64,000 bases of DNA, from positions 33,334 to 97,333 of the forward strand of contig WHSS01000001.1 in assembly GCA_009379975.1 (NCBI GenBank), given 5' to 3'. The translations under genes were made by a program, and so were the position numbers. This document shows positions 19,153 to 28,931 of this stretch, piece by piece; within the stretch, counting starts at the first letter, position 1; every line of letters starts with the position of its first letter. The notes beneath the pieces were generated by a model. It was given only the letters and a program-made list of their open reading frames with translations. It ran no database searches and was not told where the DNA came from. This DNA is from Actinophytocola sp. (lineage in GTDB: Bacteria; Actinomycetota; Actinomycetes; Mycobacteriales; Pseudonocardiaceae).

Positions 19153-19998
19153 CTAGGAACCATTACGGGACCAGGCGATCCCAGTCCCGTCACCGGGGTG
19201 CCAGTGCCGGTCCGGCTCCTCCTGGAAGTACAGGAACTTCCTGCCCGTCTGCTCGGCGAGCCGAAGCAGTACGTCGGTCTCTGCCGCGTTGTCGGTCAGC
19301 AGCACGGCTGATGGCGCCAACTTGTCCTCGACCAGGGAGAACTCGGCGCTTTCGTGCTCCTCGCTGTGCCAGCTGTCGTGGATGAACAGATCCACCGGCG
19401 TGCGCAGCTTGGGGATGTTTTCCAGCGAGTCACCGACGACGACGTCGACGACCTCGCGATAGTCGCCCCTGATCAGGTATCCGGCATCGGGGTTGATGTC
19501 GAGTGCGCTCAGCCGTCCGGGGTGTCCCTCGGCCGCGTTCTGGAGCAGCGCGGCCGCGATGAGGCATGACCCCAAGCCCTTGTCGATGCCCGACTCGACG
19601 ACGTGCTTCGGCTTGAGCGCGCGAATCAGGGCGTACCAGCCGATGCGGCGACCGTATCGGACCGTGCGATCGGCCAGGCCGCGGCGACTGCCGGTGGCCA
19701 CCCCGTCCATCAGCAACGCACGGAGATCGTCGTCCTGCTCGACCTCGTCGAACCAAAGCCGGACGTCATGGGTCGCCGCACCCGTAACGGCGGCGATATA
19801 CCACGCAAGATGCCTGCGGTTCCGCTCCGTCAACTCGTAGGTGTAGTTGGTGTGCTCCCGCGACGTGAACAGCCACCGGATAGACGTCTTGAGCACCTTG
19901 GCGTCGTGTTTGGCCACGTCCTTGGTGCGAATGGGAAACGCCACCACGGGCGCCAGCGGGCTGCTGGCTACCCGCCTGCTCCATGCGCTTGTCTTCAA
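19153..19998 (-). CDS. Class I SAM-dependent methyltransferase
   Basis: VVESGIDKGLGSCLIAAALL...LSALDINPDAGYLI...VDLFIHDSWHSEEHESAEF; TTG start at 19998 preceded by GGAGCAGGACC, 4-nt overlap with upstream gene. Confidence 0.75.
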   Translation of the reverse strand: MKTSAWSRRVASSPLAPVVAFPIRTKDVAKHDAKVLKTSIRWLFTSREHTNYTYELTERNRRHLAWYIAAVTGAATHDVRLWFDEVEQDDDLRALLMDGVATGSRRGLADRTVRYGRRIGWYALIRALKPKHVVESGIDKGLGSCLIAAALLQNAAEGHPGRLSALDINPDAGYLIRGDYREVVDVVVGDSLENIPKLRTPVDLFIHDSWHSEEHESAEFSLVEDKLAPSAVLLTDNAAETDVLLRLAEQTGRKFLYFQEEPDRHWHPGDGTGIAWSRNGS

Positions 19999-21293
19999 GG
20001 TCCTGCTCCGTCCGTTCCTGGTCGGCGACTTCGACCTTGGTTCGGTTCGCCGAGGCCGGGTGTTACAGCTTTCGGCGGGCCTTGCCCGCCCGGTGCCAGC
20101 AGTGCGGTCGCCACGACAAGGTGGAGCAGGTAAGCGGACGCGTCGCCGAGGCCGACCTGCGTGTAGGACGCGATCATGCCGTAGACGATCAGGAAGACCG
20201 CGCAGGCTCTGGCGGGCGACGGCGGCCGCATCGCCGTCGTGAAGATCAGGCCCAGCAGGATGAGGACGATGATCGCGATGCCGAGGTAGCCCTGCTCGTG
20301 ATAGATCGCCAACCATGTGCTGTCGATCGGGAGGCCGTCGAACGACTTGTCGGTGAGGCCCCGGCCGATCAGTTCCTCGCGCGGTGTCCGCGGTTCGGCC
20401 AGCAGCGAATTCCAGACCAGTTCCCTGCCAGTGAGGTTGGCGAACTCCTCGCCGTCCTGTCCTCGCCGGAACCAGTCGGTCAGCGGCGAGAGGAACGCGC
20501 CCGCGATCAGGCCTGATCCCAGCATCACCACAGCTAGGAACCGGCGAGCACGCGCGTTGGCGAGCGCGAGCGAAAGGCCGGCGACCGCGACGCCGACCGC
20601 GAGCGCCGCGGTGGCCGTACGGGTGTGGCTGAGCAGGAGGAGGGCTATCGCCGGCCCGGCGATACCGACCAGTGCCCTACCGCTCGACTTGCGCGCCAGC
20701 CACAGCACGATGGTGAGTCCCGCCACGACGGCGCCGTAGTCGCCGACCTGGGTCGCGGGAATCCACCAGAGCACGCCGATCAGACGGTCGTCGAAGTCGG
20801 CAGGCAGCGCGAGGCCCGGCGCGAGGACGAGGCCGAGCGCCACCGATGCGAGCAGCAGGGCCAGCGCCCGGACGTGGTATCGGACGAAGCGCAGCGTGCC
20901 GTCCCACCACGGCGTGATCAGCCAGAGCGTGACGATGAAGACGGCGAGGCGGGCGCACCTGGCCAGCGCTCCGTAGCCGGAGCCGAGATCGGCGCTGGAC
21001 ACGAAGCTGACCACGACCAGCAGGCTCAGCAGGAGCAGGACCGGGCTCGGCCGGATGCGCAGCCGGGGGTTGAGGATGATCGCCAGCGTGAACGCGGCGC
21101 CCAAAGCCCCCATCGTGACAATTTGCTCGATCCTGGTCGGGATCGGAATGATCGTCCCGACGCCGCCGGAGCCTAGGGTGTTGACGATCAGGCACCCCCA
21201 CACGACGCCGACAAGCGGCGTGTTGGGGTGGTGATCCTGGCCGGCGCCTGGTGCCTGCCGCGCTGGGGCAGGGGTGGCTACGCGTTGCTCCAT
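19995..21293 (-). CDS. O-antigen ligase/polymerase (Wzy-like) membrane protein
   Basis: Many TM segments; TGRELVWNSLL...PIDSTWLAIYHEQGYLGI O-antigen-ligase-type loop. Confidence 0.82.
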   Translation of the reverse strand: MEQRVATPAPARQAPGAGQDHHPNTPLVGVVWGCLIVNTLGSGGVGTIIPIPTRIEQIVTMGALGAAFTLAIILNPRLRIRPSPVLLLLSLLVVVSFVSSADLGSGYGALARCARLAVFIVTLWLITPWWDGTLRFVRYHVRALALLLASVALGLVLAPGLALPADFDDRLIGVLWWIPATQVGDYGAVVAGLTIVLWLARKSSGRALVGIAGPAIALLLLSHTRTATAALAVGVAVAGLSLALANARARRFLAVVMLGSGLIAGAFLSPLTDWFRRGQDGEEFANLTGRELVWNSLLAEPRTPREELIGRGLTDKSFDGLPIDSTWLAIYHEQGYLGIAIIVLILLGLIFTTAMRPPSPARACAVFLIVYGMIASYTQVGLGDASAYLLHLVVATALLAPGGQGPPKAVTPGLGEPNQGRSRRPGTDGAGP

Positions 21294-22816
21294 CAGCTAC
21301 CGCCCTGCGGCGCGAAGGTGCTGTCGGTGTCCTGTGCGTGTGGTGCGGCCTGCCAGCCATGGTGGTCGAGCACCGTGTCGGTGCCTTTGGCCACGAACTT
21401 CCACGGCCCGCGGTAGGAGTTGTCGTGCCAGCGGTTCTGCTGCTGCGTGATCGCCAGCTTGACCAGGTCACCGCGGTAGGGCGACCATGCCGGTTCGCTG
21501 CCCTCGTTGGCCAGCACGGCCATCCGGCCGCAGGGGAGGTCCGCGCAACCGAGCACGTCGGGGTCGAAGACGAACTCGTTGTCATGGACATCGACCCGCT
21601 GAGTCTTCCAGCGGCAGTCGTCGTACAGCGGCGCCGACGCGATCGCCGGCTGTGTGCACCGTTCCGGGGCGTCGACCAGTAGCGTGCAGTCTCCGGTCGG
21701 GGAAACGGGGCTGTTGCAGAACCGGTCCGCGTTCTCCCACAAGGTGATCCCGGACCAGTTGTTCACCAGGACGTTGCGGTAGATGTCGATCCGATCGGTT
21801 CCTGCGGGAACGCGGGGCTCGCCACCGGACTCGGAGATGTAGATCGCCGCGTGCGGGAAGGTATCCCCGCTTTCGGCGAGCGCCTTTGACGCGCCGACGT
21901 TGTTCTCGCGGATGGTGTTGTTGCGTATGACGGCGTTGTAGCTGATCTCGTAGATGATCGCCTCGTCCGCGTTGCGATCGATGAAGTTGCCCTCGATGAG
22001 GAAGTCGTTGTTGTTGGTGTCGGCCCATAGGCCTGGCCCATGGTTGCCGTGGACCCAGTTGTCTCGGATGACGGCGCCGTCGACCGCCCAGAACTTGACC
22101 CCACCGGTGCAGCCGCAGCCGGGCTTGTGCGTCTCCCAGTCATCGGTGTTGTTCCCGGTGATCTCGTTTCCTTCGACGACGAGATCGTCGATCCCGTCCC
22201 CTGGCTGATACGCGTTCATCCCATACTGCCCGTTGTCCCGCAGGCAGTTGTGCCGGACGCGCTGCCTTGCCCCTGCCATGAGCCCGGCACCGCGGTTCTG
22301 CTCGATGGTGCTGTGCTCGATGATCCAGCCGTTCGCCGAGTTGTGGTTGACGACGCCTTCGTTGTTCGGTGCGGTGAACCCGCGGATCACCAGGTGCCGG
22401 ATGGTCACGTTCGCCGCGTCGCCCGTGATCGCATAGTTGTTCTTGCCGCGCCCGTCGAGTATCGCGCCTGGAGCGCCGAGATAGGTGTTGCCTGGCTTCG
22501 ATTCGACCTGCGAGTACTGACCGGTGCCCAGGGTGTGCCTGCCGGGGCGCAGCCAGAACGTGGAGCCGGCGGGGTTGGCCGCCGTCTTGGCGATCAGATC
22601 ACTGTCGACAGCCGGGTCGACCGCGATGCTGCCCCGAGGCTGGGTCGTCGGCCCGGGGGTCGTGTTGTCGCACACCTCGGCGACGTCGGAGGTGAGCGGT
22701 GTCGTCACCGGCCGCGGATCCGGAGCGGGGGTGGTGGTGCACCCGGTCAGCACCAGGGCCGCGAGCAGCGCGGCGACCATCGGTGCCCGCTGTGGCGGTG
22801 CGCTCCGGTTCGCCAT
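21293..22816 (-). CDS. Lipoprotein with right-handed parallel beta-helix (pectate lyase-like) repeats
   Basis: Lipobox LVLTGC; repeated IEHSTIEQNRGAGL / VVEGNEITGNN / LIEGNFIDRNADEA / VIRNNTIRENN; GGGAG RBS upstream of ATG 22816. Confidence 0.85.
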   Translation of the reverse strand: MANRSAPPQRAPMVAALLAALVLTGCTTTPAPDPRPVTTPLTSDVAEVCDNTTPGPTTQPRGSIAVDPAVDSDLIAKTAANPAGSTFWLRPGRHTLGTGQYSQVESKPGNTYLGAPGAILDGRGKNNYAITGDAANVTIRHLVIRGFTAPNNEGVVNHNSANGWIIEHSTIEQNRGAGLMAGARQRVRHNCLRDNGQYGMNAYQPGDGIDDLVVEGNEITGNNTDDWETHKPGCGCTGGVKFWAVDGAVIRDNWVHGNHGPGLWADTNNNDFLIEGNFIDRNADEAIIYEISYNAVIRNNTIRENNVGASKALAESGDTFPHAAIYISESGGEPRVPAGTDRIDIYRNVLVNNWSGITLWENADRFCNSPVSPTGDCTLLVDAPERCTQPAIASAPLYDDCRWKTQRVDVHDNEFVFDPDVLGCADLPCGRMAVLANEGSEPAWSPYRGDLVKLAITQQQNRWHDNSYRGPWKFVAKGTDTVLDHHGWQAAPHAQDTDSTFAPQGGS

Positions 22817-22835
22817 GGTGATCATCTCCCGGCCG

Positions 22836-24806
22836 TCACGACTCGAAGCAGAGCAGTGTGTCGAAACCGGCGTGGCCGGGGCCTGCCTGCCCCCGGCCGA
22901 TGAGGGCGGTCGCGGGCTCCTTGCGTCCGAAACCGGCGGAGTACCAGCCCAGCGGCGGGGTCGTCTCCGCTCGATGCGCCGAGAACGCCAGTTCTCTGGG
23001 CAGCTCGAGTACCGCCGTCCGGCGGCGTGCTCCGGCCGTCCACTGCAGCCGTGCCCGGCCACCGGCCAGGTCCACATCGACGCTCGGTCCGAGGTGGAAG
23101 GCAAGGCGGCACCAGTGCGGCCGCGCGCTGATCACCTCGTCGGTCACCCGGAGTTCGCGTGCCGCGCTGTCCAGCTCGACCGAGCGTCGGTGCACGACCG
23201 AGCCACGTTGTCCGCCGTATCCGTCGTGCTCGGCCCGCCAGCGGGACACGCCTTCGGGTTCGGTGTGTGCGACGAGAACCCGGCTTCGGACGTGCCGGGT
23301 CCACAGGAATGGGCCGCCTGATCTCGACTGGTCGGTGTCGTCGAGCTGCAGCGTGTTGTGGCCGAGCGTGGAGCGGAAGTACGACCGCCACTCCGCTTCG
23401 CCGTGGTAGCAGTACGTGCCGGGGTCGGCGAGCACGTCGACACCGCCGTGGCGGACCTCCAGCGACAAGGCGTCCGCGTGAGCGTGTGCCGCTATGGCCA
23501 GGAACCCGTGCGGCCCGCCGTCGCAGCGGCACCAGACTTCCTCGTCGCCCGCGCCGGACCGCAGGATCGTGAGGCCGGCGTCGGCGAAGTGGCCCGGTCG
23601 GCGGATCGGTCGGGGGGCGTCGATGACGCGACTCGTTGCCAGCGCGGCAAGGAGCGGGGTTCGCACATCGGCCGGATCGCCCGCGGGCCACCAGCCTAGT
23701 TGTCCGAACAGCGCGTCTCCGGTGGTCAGCAGTGACGCCCATCGGTCGGTTCCCGAACCATCGACGATCAGGCCGTGACCGTCGTCGCCGTCGCCCTGAC
23801 GTGGCGGTCGTAGCCGGGAGTCGACGATGGCCGCAAGCGTGTCGGTCATCCGCAGCAGCGTCTGCCACGTCGAGTCGGGCATCGGTGCTCCCGCCGCGTC
23901 CGCCTCGACGGCGGCCGCGAGCCCGAGCTCGAGCACTAGGCCGTGGTACTCGGTGGCCAGCTCGCGGTTGAGCCCGGACGCGAACGTGTTGTGCCGCAGT
24001 TGTCGGTCCAGTGACCGCATCGCCTGTGCCCGCCACCGGTGCGACTCGGGGAACCAGCTGAACGCACAAGCGGCCGCCAGCTGCCCGGCGTCCTCGGCGA
24101 TGACATGATTGTTCGCTGAAGAGCCACGGCTGCCGAACGCTGCCAGCCAGCGCTGATGGTGCCAGACCTGGTGCAGCGCAACGGGATTGCCTTCGAACAG
24201 GTCAGGAGCGCCGGGCCACCCGTCGAGCAGCCTGCGGGTCCATACCCAGGACAGCAGCCGGATGCCCAGTTCGATGCCACTGACCCAGTGCACGCCACGT
24301 AGCGGGGGGTTGGCCGCCCACCACGACTTCAGGTGATCGGCGACCCTGTCGGCGTAGCGGCCCTCGCCGGTGACCGCGAAGGCCGCCGCCAACACGGTGA
24401 GGTGCTGGTGGCGAGACGGTTCCCAGAGTTGCTTGATGTCCCCGACGGCCTGTTCGTCGCGGTACTGGATGTCGAACGTGTAGGCCTCGGCCGGGGCCCG
24501 GCGGCCGGTGCGCGGGTCCAACGACCAGTCCGGGTTGACCAGATCGTCGCGGGCGACGCCGAAGTACTCGGCGTGGCCGTCCATGAGACGGTCGGCGGTG
24601 GCGATCAGCCGCGCCTTGGCTTCGGGCGAGACATTCATCAGCGCGTCGCTGGGAAGGGTCGCGGCGAACCGGCGGAGTGGCACCACTGCCGGTTCTGGCA
24701 GCTCGCCGCGCCACCGTCGTTTCCGCACCACATCGGCGGCCCTGCCCGCGATCTCGGCCGGCCCCATGCGGGAGAGGCGTCGCAGGTACCAGCCGGGGCT
24801 CGTCAT
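22836..24806 (-). CDS. Heparinase II/III family / alginate lyase family protein
   Basis: VHWVSGIELGIRLLSWVW ... SSANNHVIAEDAGQLAAACAFSWFPES ... AIAAHAHADALSLEVRHGGVDVLADPGTYCYHG. Confidence 0.9.
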   Translation of the reverse strand: MTSPGWYLRRLSRMGPAEIAGRAADVVRKRRWRGELPEPAVVPLRRFAATLPSDALMNVSPEAKARLIATADRLMDGHAEYFGVARDDLVNPDWSLDPRTGRRAPAEAYTFDIQYRDEQAVGDIKQLWEPSRHQHLTVLAAAFAVTGEGRYADRVADHLKSWWAANPPLRGVHWVSGIELGIRLLSWVWTRRLLDGWPGAPDLFEGNPVALHQVWHHQRWLAAFGSRGSSANNHVIAEDAGQLAAACAFSWFPESHRWRAQAMRSLDRQLRHNTFASGLNRELATEYHGLVLELGLAAAVEADAAGAPMPDSTWQTLLRMTDTLAAIVDSRLRPPRQGDGDDGHGLIVDGSGTDRWASLLTTGDALFGQLGWWPAGDPADVRTPLLAALATSRVIDAPRPIRRPGHFADAGLTILRSGAGDEEVWCRCDGGPHGFLAIAAHAHADALSLEVRHGGVDVLADPGTYCYHGEAEWRSYFRSTLGHNTLQLDDTDQSRSGGPFLWTRHVRSRVLVAHTEPEGVSRWRAEHDGYGGQRGSVVHRRSVELDSAARELRVTDEVISARPHWCRLAFHLGPSVDVDLAGGRARLQWTAGARRRTAVLELPRELAFSAHRAETTPPLGWYSAGFGRKEPATALIGRGQAGPGHAGFDTLLCFES

Positions 24807-26998
24807 TGTGCTGCTCCGAGCAGGACCGGACGACCGGTCGCGAGGCTGGCCTGCACGGCGAGCGTTGCCAGCGTGGTCGTGACCAGCGACGCCAAGGGAA
24901 CGGGCATCGGACCACCGGAGCGGACCGCGTCGAGGAACGCGCCGAGCTCGTCTGCCTGTCCCTTGTCGCGTCCGCGCGGGACACGCGGGCTCAACGAGCG
25001 CTCGCGACCGTAAAACGACGCGCGCTGGAAGTCGTCGAACCGTAGTACCTTGCCGTCGGCAATGACGTCCAGGCTCTCCTTCGGAAAGCTGGTGGCTCCG
25101 GTTGTCACGTAGCTCATTACCGCGGTGGAGCCGTCCGGATAGCGCAGGACGATCTGCAGGTCGTCCTGGCCAGGCGTGGCGACAGCGTAGACCGACGCCG
25201 GGTCGCAGTCGAGCAGCCAGCTGACGGTGTCGATGAAGTGCCCGCCCTCGCCCGAGAAGCGCGATCCCTCGGTGTCCGCCCTGCGGTACCAGCTGCTGGT
25301 ATCCAGCCTGCCGGCGTTGATCAGGTACCGTACCGACGCCGGGCCGACGCGCTGCCCGAAGCGGCCTTTGGCCTGGCGGAGCAGCGGCGCGAACCGGCGG
25401 TTGAAGCCGACCTGCAGCCGGTCGTTGCCCGACTCCGCGACGGCGGCGAGGACCTTGTCCAGCTCCGCCTCGGACAGGGCGAGCGGCTTCTCGACGAACA
25501 CCGTCTTCCCGGCCAGCAAGGCCCGCCGGGTCAGCTCGGCGTGCGAGCTATGCCGGGTTACCACGAACACGGCGTCGACTTCACGATCGGCGAGCAGGGC
25601 GTCGACGTCGGTTGATGCCTCGGCGAAGCCGAACTTCCGCTTGGCGTTGGCCGCGGACAGCGCCGACGTCGTAACGACCCGCCGCAACTCGACGTCCTCC
25701 CGGTCGACCAGGTGTGGCAGCAGCATCGATGACGCGTAGTTGCCCGCTCCGATGCACCCGATGCGCACCGGGTGCCGGAGTGGTCGTGAGTGCCGATCAG
25801 GGTGCGAACGCCGAGTGCCACTCACTACTGGCCGGGCGGCCGGCATCTGGTGCGCGGGTTCGGCGTCGGCGTCCGGGCCTGGGTAGCGGAATAGAACGGC
25901 GACGGCATTCAGGTAGCCCTCGTTGAGCTGCCGGTAGGTCTCGACGGCGGTCGCGAAGTCCGCCACGTGCGAGATCAACGGCTCGACGTCGACCCTACCG
26001 CTGGCCACCAGATCGAGGAAGCACTCCAGGTTCCGCCGCTCGGTCCAGCGCACGTAGCCGATCGGGTAGTCACGACCCTCGAGCTCGTAGGACGGGTCGT
26101 AGCGGCCCGGGCCGTAGGAGCGGGAGAACCGGACGTCAAGTTCTTTCTCGTAGTAGGCGTTCCACGGCAGGTCGAGGCGGCACTTGCCGATGTCAACGAC
26201 GGTGCCCCGGTCGCGGGACAGCCGCGCGGCCAGCTCGACCGGCTCGTTGGTGCTGCCTCCGGCGGCCAGGTATACCTGGTCGACGCCGTGCCCGCCGGTC
26301 AGCTCGCCGACCGCCGCGTTGACTACGCCGGAGCCCGGGTCGCTGCAGGTCAGAGCGCCTAGCCGCAAGGCAAGCTCGCACCGGCCGGTGTCGGGATCGA
26401 CACCCACGACCCGCACGCCGGAGGCGACCAGCAGCTGCACGACGAGCTGGCCGATCAGCCCAAGGCCGATGACGAGCGCGACGTCGCCCAACCGGGGCTC
26501 ACCTCGCCGTACGCCCTGCAGCGCGATCGAGCCGACGGTGCCGAATGCGGCGGGTCCTGGCGCGAGGCCGTCCGGCACCGGGCTGTAGAGGTTCTTGGGC
26601 ACCCAATTCAGCTCGGCGTGCAGCGCGTGCTCGTTGCCGGCGCAGGCGACCAGGTCTCCGACGGACACGTCGGTGACGCCCGCGCCGACTTCTTCCACCA
26701 CACCGCACAGCGAGTAGCCCAACGGCGTGTAGGAGTCGAGCCGGTTCGTCACCTTGCGGTAGGTGGCCGCCACGCCGTTGCTCGCGACGCTCTGCATCAC
26801 CTTGGCGACCTGGTCGGGCCGGGCCCTTGCCTTGCCCAGTAGCGACATGCTCGCCTCGGAGACCTTCATCAGCTCCGTGCCGGTGGAGATCAGCGAGTAC
26901 GCGGTGCGAACCAGCACACCGCCCGGCTTGCACGCCGGCGCCGGGACGTCCAGGAGCGCCAGCTCCCCGCTCTTGTAGTTCTGCACAACCTGCTTCAC
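24803..26998 (-). CDS. Bi-domain oxidoreductase: zinc-type alcohol dehydrogenase fused to Gfo/Idh/MocA dehydrogenase
   Basis: N-term SLISTGTELMKVSEASMSLLGKARARPDQVAKVMQSV...; C-term IGCIGAGNYASSMLLPHL...VFVEKPLALSEAEL...QVGFNRRFAPL; GTG start after GAAGGAAG. Confidence 0.9.
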   Translation of the reverse strand: MKQVVQNYKSGELALLDVPAPACKPGGVLVRTAYSLISTGTELMKVSEASMSLLGKARARPDQVAKVMQSVASNGVAATYRKVTNRLDSYTPLGYSLCGVVEEVGAGVTDVSVGDLVACAGNEHALHAELNWVPKNLYSPVPDGLAPGPAAFGTVGSIALQGVRRGEPRLGDVALVIGLGLIGQLVVQLLVASGVRVVGVDPDTGRCELALRLGALTCSDPGSGVVNAAVGELTGGHGVDQVYLAAGGSTNEPVELAARLSRDRGTVVDIGKCRLDLPWNAYYEKELDVRFSRSYGPGRYDPSYELEGRDYPIGYVRWTERRNLECFLDLVASGRVDVEPLISHVADFATAVETYRQLNEGYLNAVAVLFRYPGPDADAEPAHQMPAARPVVSGTRRSHPDRHSRPLRHPVRIGCIGAGNYASSMLLPHLVDREDVELRRVVTTSALSAANAKRKFGFAEASTDVDALLADREVDAVFVVTRHSSHAELTRRALLAGKTVFVEKPLALSEAELDKVLAAVAESGNDRLQVGFNRRFAPLLRQAKGRFGQRVGPASVRYLINAGRLDTSSWYRRADTEGSRFSGEGGHFIDTVSWLLDCDPASVYAVATPGQDDLQIVLRYPDGSTAVMSYVTTGATSFPKESLDVIADGKVLRFDDFQRASFYGRERSLSPRVPRGRDKGQADELGAFLDAVRSGGPMPVPLASLVTTTLATLAVQASLATGRPVLLGAAQ

Positions 26999-27008
26999 GT
27001 TGCTTCCT

Positions 27009-28928
27009 TCACGCGGCTCGATCTTTATCGGCACGGGCCGCTGTCGCGCCCCGATACCAGTACTCCAGGGTCAGGACATGCCAGAGGTGCTTGGACCGGT
27101 CCTGCCGGCCGGACGCGTCCTCGTCGACGAGGCGCTGCAGGGCCTCGCGACGCAGGAAGCCGGAGGACACCAGCACGCCGTCGTTGACGACCTCCTGCAC
27201 CAGCGGCGCCAGGTCGCGGCTCATCCAGGCCCGCAGTGGTGCGCTGAACAGGCCCTTCGGCCGGTAAACGATCTCGTCCGGAAGGATCGACGTAGCGGCC
27301 TTCTTGAGCGCGAACTTTCCCTGCCGCCCGACGATCTTCTGGCTGCCGGGGATGCTGAACGCGGCTTTGACGACCTCGACGTCGACGAACGGCACGCGCA
27401 CCTCGGTCGACGCCGCCATGCTCGACCGGTCGGTGTAGGCCAGGTTCAGTCCCGGCAGGAACAGCCGGGCGTCCGCCAGGCACATGCGGTTGACGAAGTC
27501 GTTCAACTCGTTGTCGTGGTAGGTGTCGGCGTGCTCGGTCAGCACGTCGTCGACCGTTGGTGCCAGATCGGGGTTGAGCAGGGAAAGCAGCTCGGCGTGG
27601 TCGTACATCGTGTAGCTGCGGCGGAACGCGGTCTCCTCCGGCAACCCCGCGAAGGACAGGAACCGTTTGGCGAAACGGATCGAACGGAACCCGCGGCGCG
27701 ACGTAGCCACCGGCATCCGGTTCACCAGGGACTCCATCGGCCTGCGCACAGTGGACGGCAAGCGCTGGTAGCGCAGCGCGAGCAGGTTGGCCAGGTGCTT
27801 GCGGTACCCGGCGAACAGCTCGTCCGCGCCCATCCCGGACAGCATCACCTTGATGCCTGCCGCTTTGGCGGCAGAGCAGATCAGGAACGTGTTGATCGCC
27901 GCGGGGTCGCCGATCGGCTCGTCGAGGTGGTAGGCCATCCTCGGCAGGAGCTCGAGCACGTCCGGCGCGATCTCGATCTCGTGCAGGTCCACGCCGAACC
28001 GCTCGGCGACCTGCCGGGCGTAGCGCAGGTCGTCTGGCATCGCCTCGAACTTGGCGTCCTCGGCGCGAAAACCGATGGTGTAGGCCGAGATTCCCGGCTG
28101 GTGTCGCGCGGCCAGCGCGGTGAGGTAGCTGGAGTCGAGCCCGCCGGACAGGAACGTCGCGACCGGCACGTCGGAGAGCAGGTGCTTCCGGGTCGACTCC
28201 GCTATGACGGCATCCAGGTCCGGTTGCGGCCTGTGCTGGGCCTCGGCCGCGACGTCGCGGATCGACCAGTAGCTACCACGGTCGACCCGGCCGTCCGGCC
28301 CGCACCGTAGCCAGCTGCCCGGCGGCAGCTTCTCCGCTCCGCGAAAGGCGCAGCGGCCGTCGGGAACCCAGTAGTAGAGCAGCGACGCCACCAGCGCGGC
28401 CTCGTCCACCTGCAGGGAACCGCCCAGTTCGCCGGCAAGGGCCTTGAGCTCCGACGCGAACACGATTCCCCCGTCCCGCCGGAGCAGGAACAGCGGCTTG
28501 ATGCCCAGCTGGTCGCGGGCGAGCACCAGCTCGCCGGTGCGCTCGTCGAAAATCGCGAACGCGAACATGCCGCGCAGCTTCGGCAGGCAGGCAGTGCCCC
28601 AGCGGCGCCAGGCCCGCAGCAGGACTTCGGTGTCGGACGTCCCTCGGAAGCGCGCGCCCGCGCTCTCCAGTTCGGCGCGCAGCTCCGGAGCGTTGTACAG
28701 CTCACCGTTGTAGGTGAGAGCCAGGCCCTCGGCCACCATCGGCTGTGCCCCGGTCGCCGACAGGTCGATGATCGAGAGCCTGCGATGTCCGAGGTGGACC
28801 TCACCGGACCCCGCGCGGTGGGTGTACCGGCCGGCGCCGTCCGGGCCGCGGTGGGCGATGGCCTCGGTGAGGCAGTCGGTGAGCCTGCCGCCGCCGGGCC
28901 ACAGGTAGGTGCCCGCGATACCGCACAC
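27009..28928 (-). CDS. asnB: Asparagine synthase (glutamine-hydrolysing)-like amidotransferase
   Basis: MCGIAGTYLWPGGGRL (Cys2 glutaminase); TFLSGGLDSSYLTALAARHQ; LSGMGADELFAGYRKH. Confidence 0.93.
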   Translation of the reverse strand: MCGIAGTYLWPGGGRLTDCLTEAIAHRGPDGAGRYTHRAGSGEVHLGHRRLSIIDLSATGAQPMVAEGLALTYNGELYNAPELRAELESAGARFRGTSDTEVLLRAWRRWGTACLPKLRGMFAFAIFDERTGELVLARDQLGIKPLFLLRRDGGIVFASELKALAGELGGSLQVDEAALVASLLYYWVPDGRCAFRGAEKLPPGSWLRCGPDGRVDRGSYWSIRDVAAEAQHRPQPDLDAVIAESTRKHLLSDVPVATFLSGGLDSSYLTALAARHQPGISAYTIGFRAEDAKFEAMPDDLRYARQVAERFGVDLHEIEIAPDVLELLPRMAYHLDEPIGDPAAINTFLICSAAKAAGIKVMLSGMGADELFAGYRKHLANLLALRYQRLPSTVRRPMESLVNRMPVATSRRGFRSIRFAKRFLSFAGLPEETAFRRSYTMYDHAELLSLLNPDLAPTVDDVLTEHADTYHDNELNDFVNRMCLADARLFLPGLNLAYTDRSSMAASTEVRVPFVDVEVVKAAFSIPGSQKIVGRQGKFALKKAATSILPDEIVYRPKGLFSAPLRAWMSRDLAPLVQEVVNDGVLVSSGFLRREALQRLVDEDASGRQDRSKHLWHVLTLEYWYRGATAARADKDRAA

Positions 28929-28931
28929 TTC

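Noticed and set aside
27000-28310. 436-aa plus-strand ORF
   Set aside because: Antisense to asnB-like gene; no domain-like sequence.
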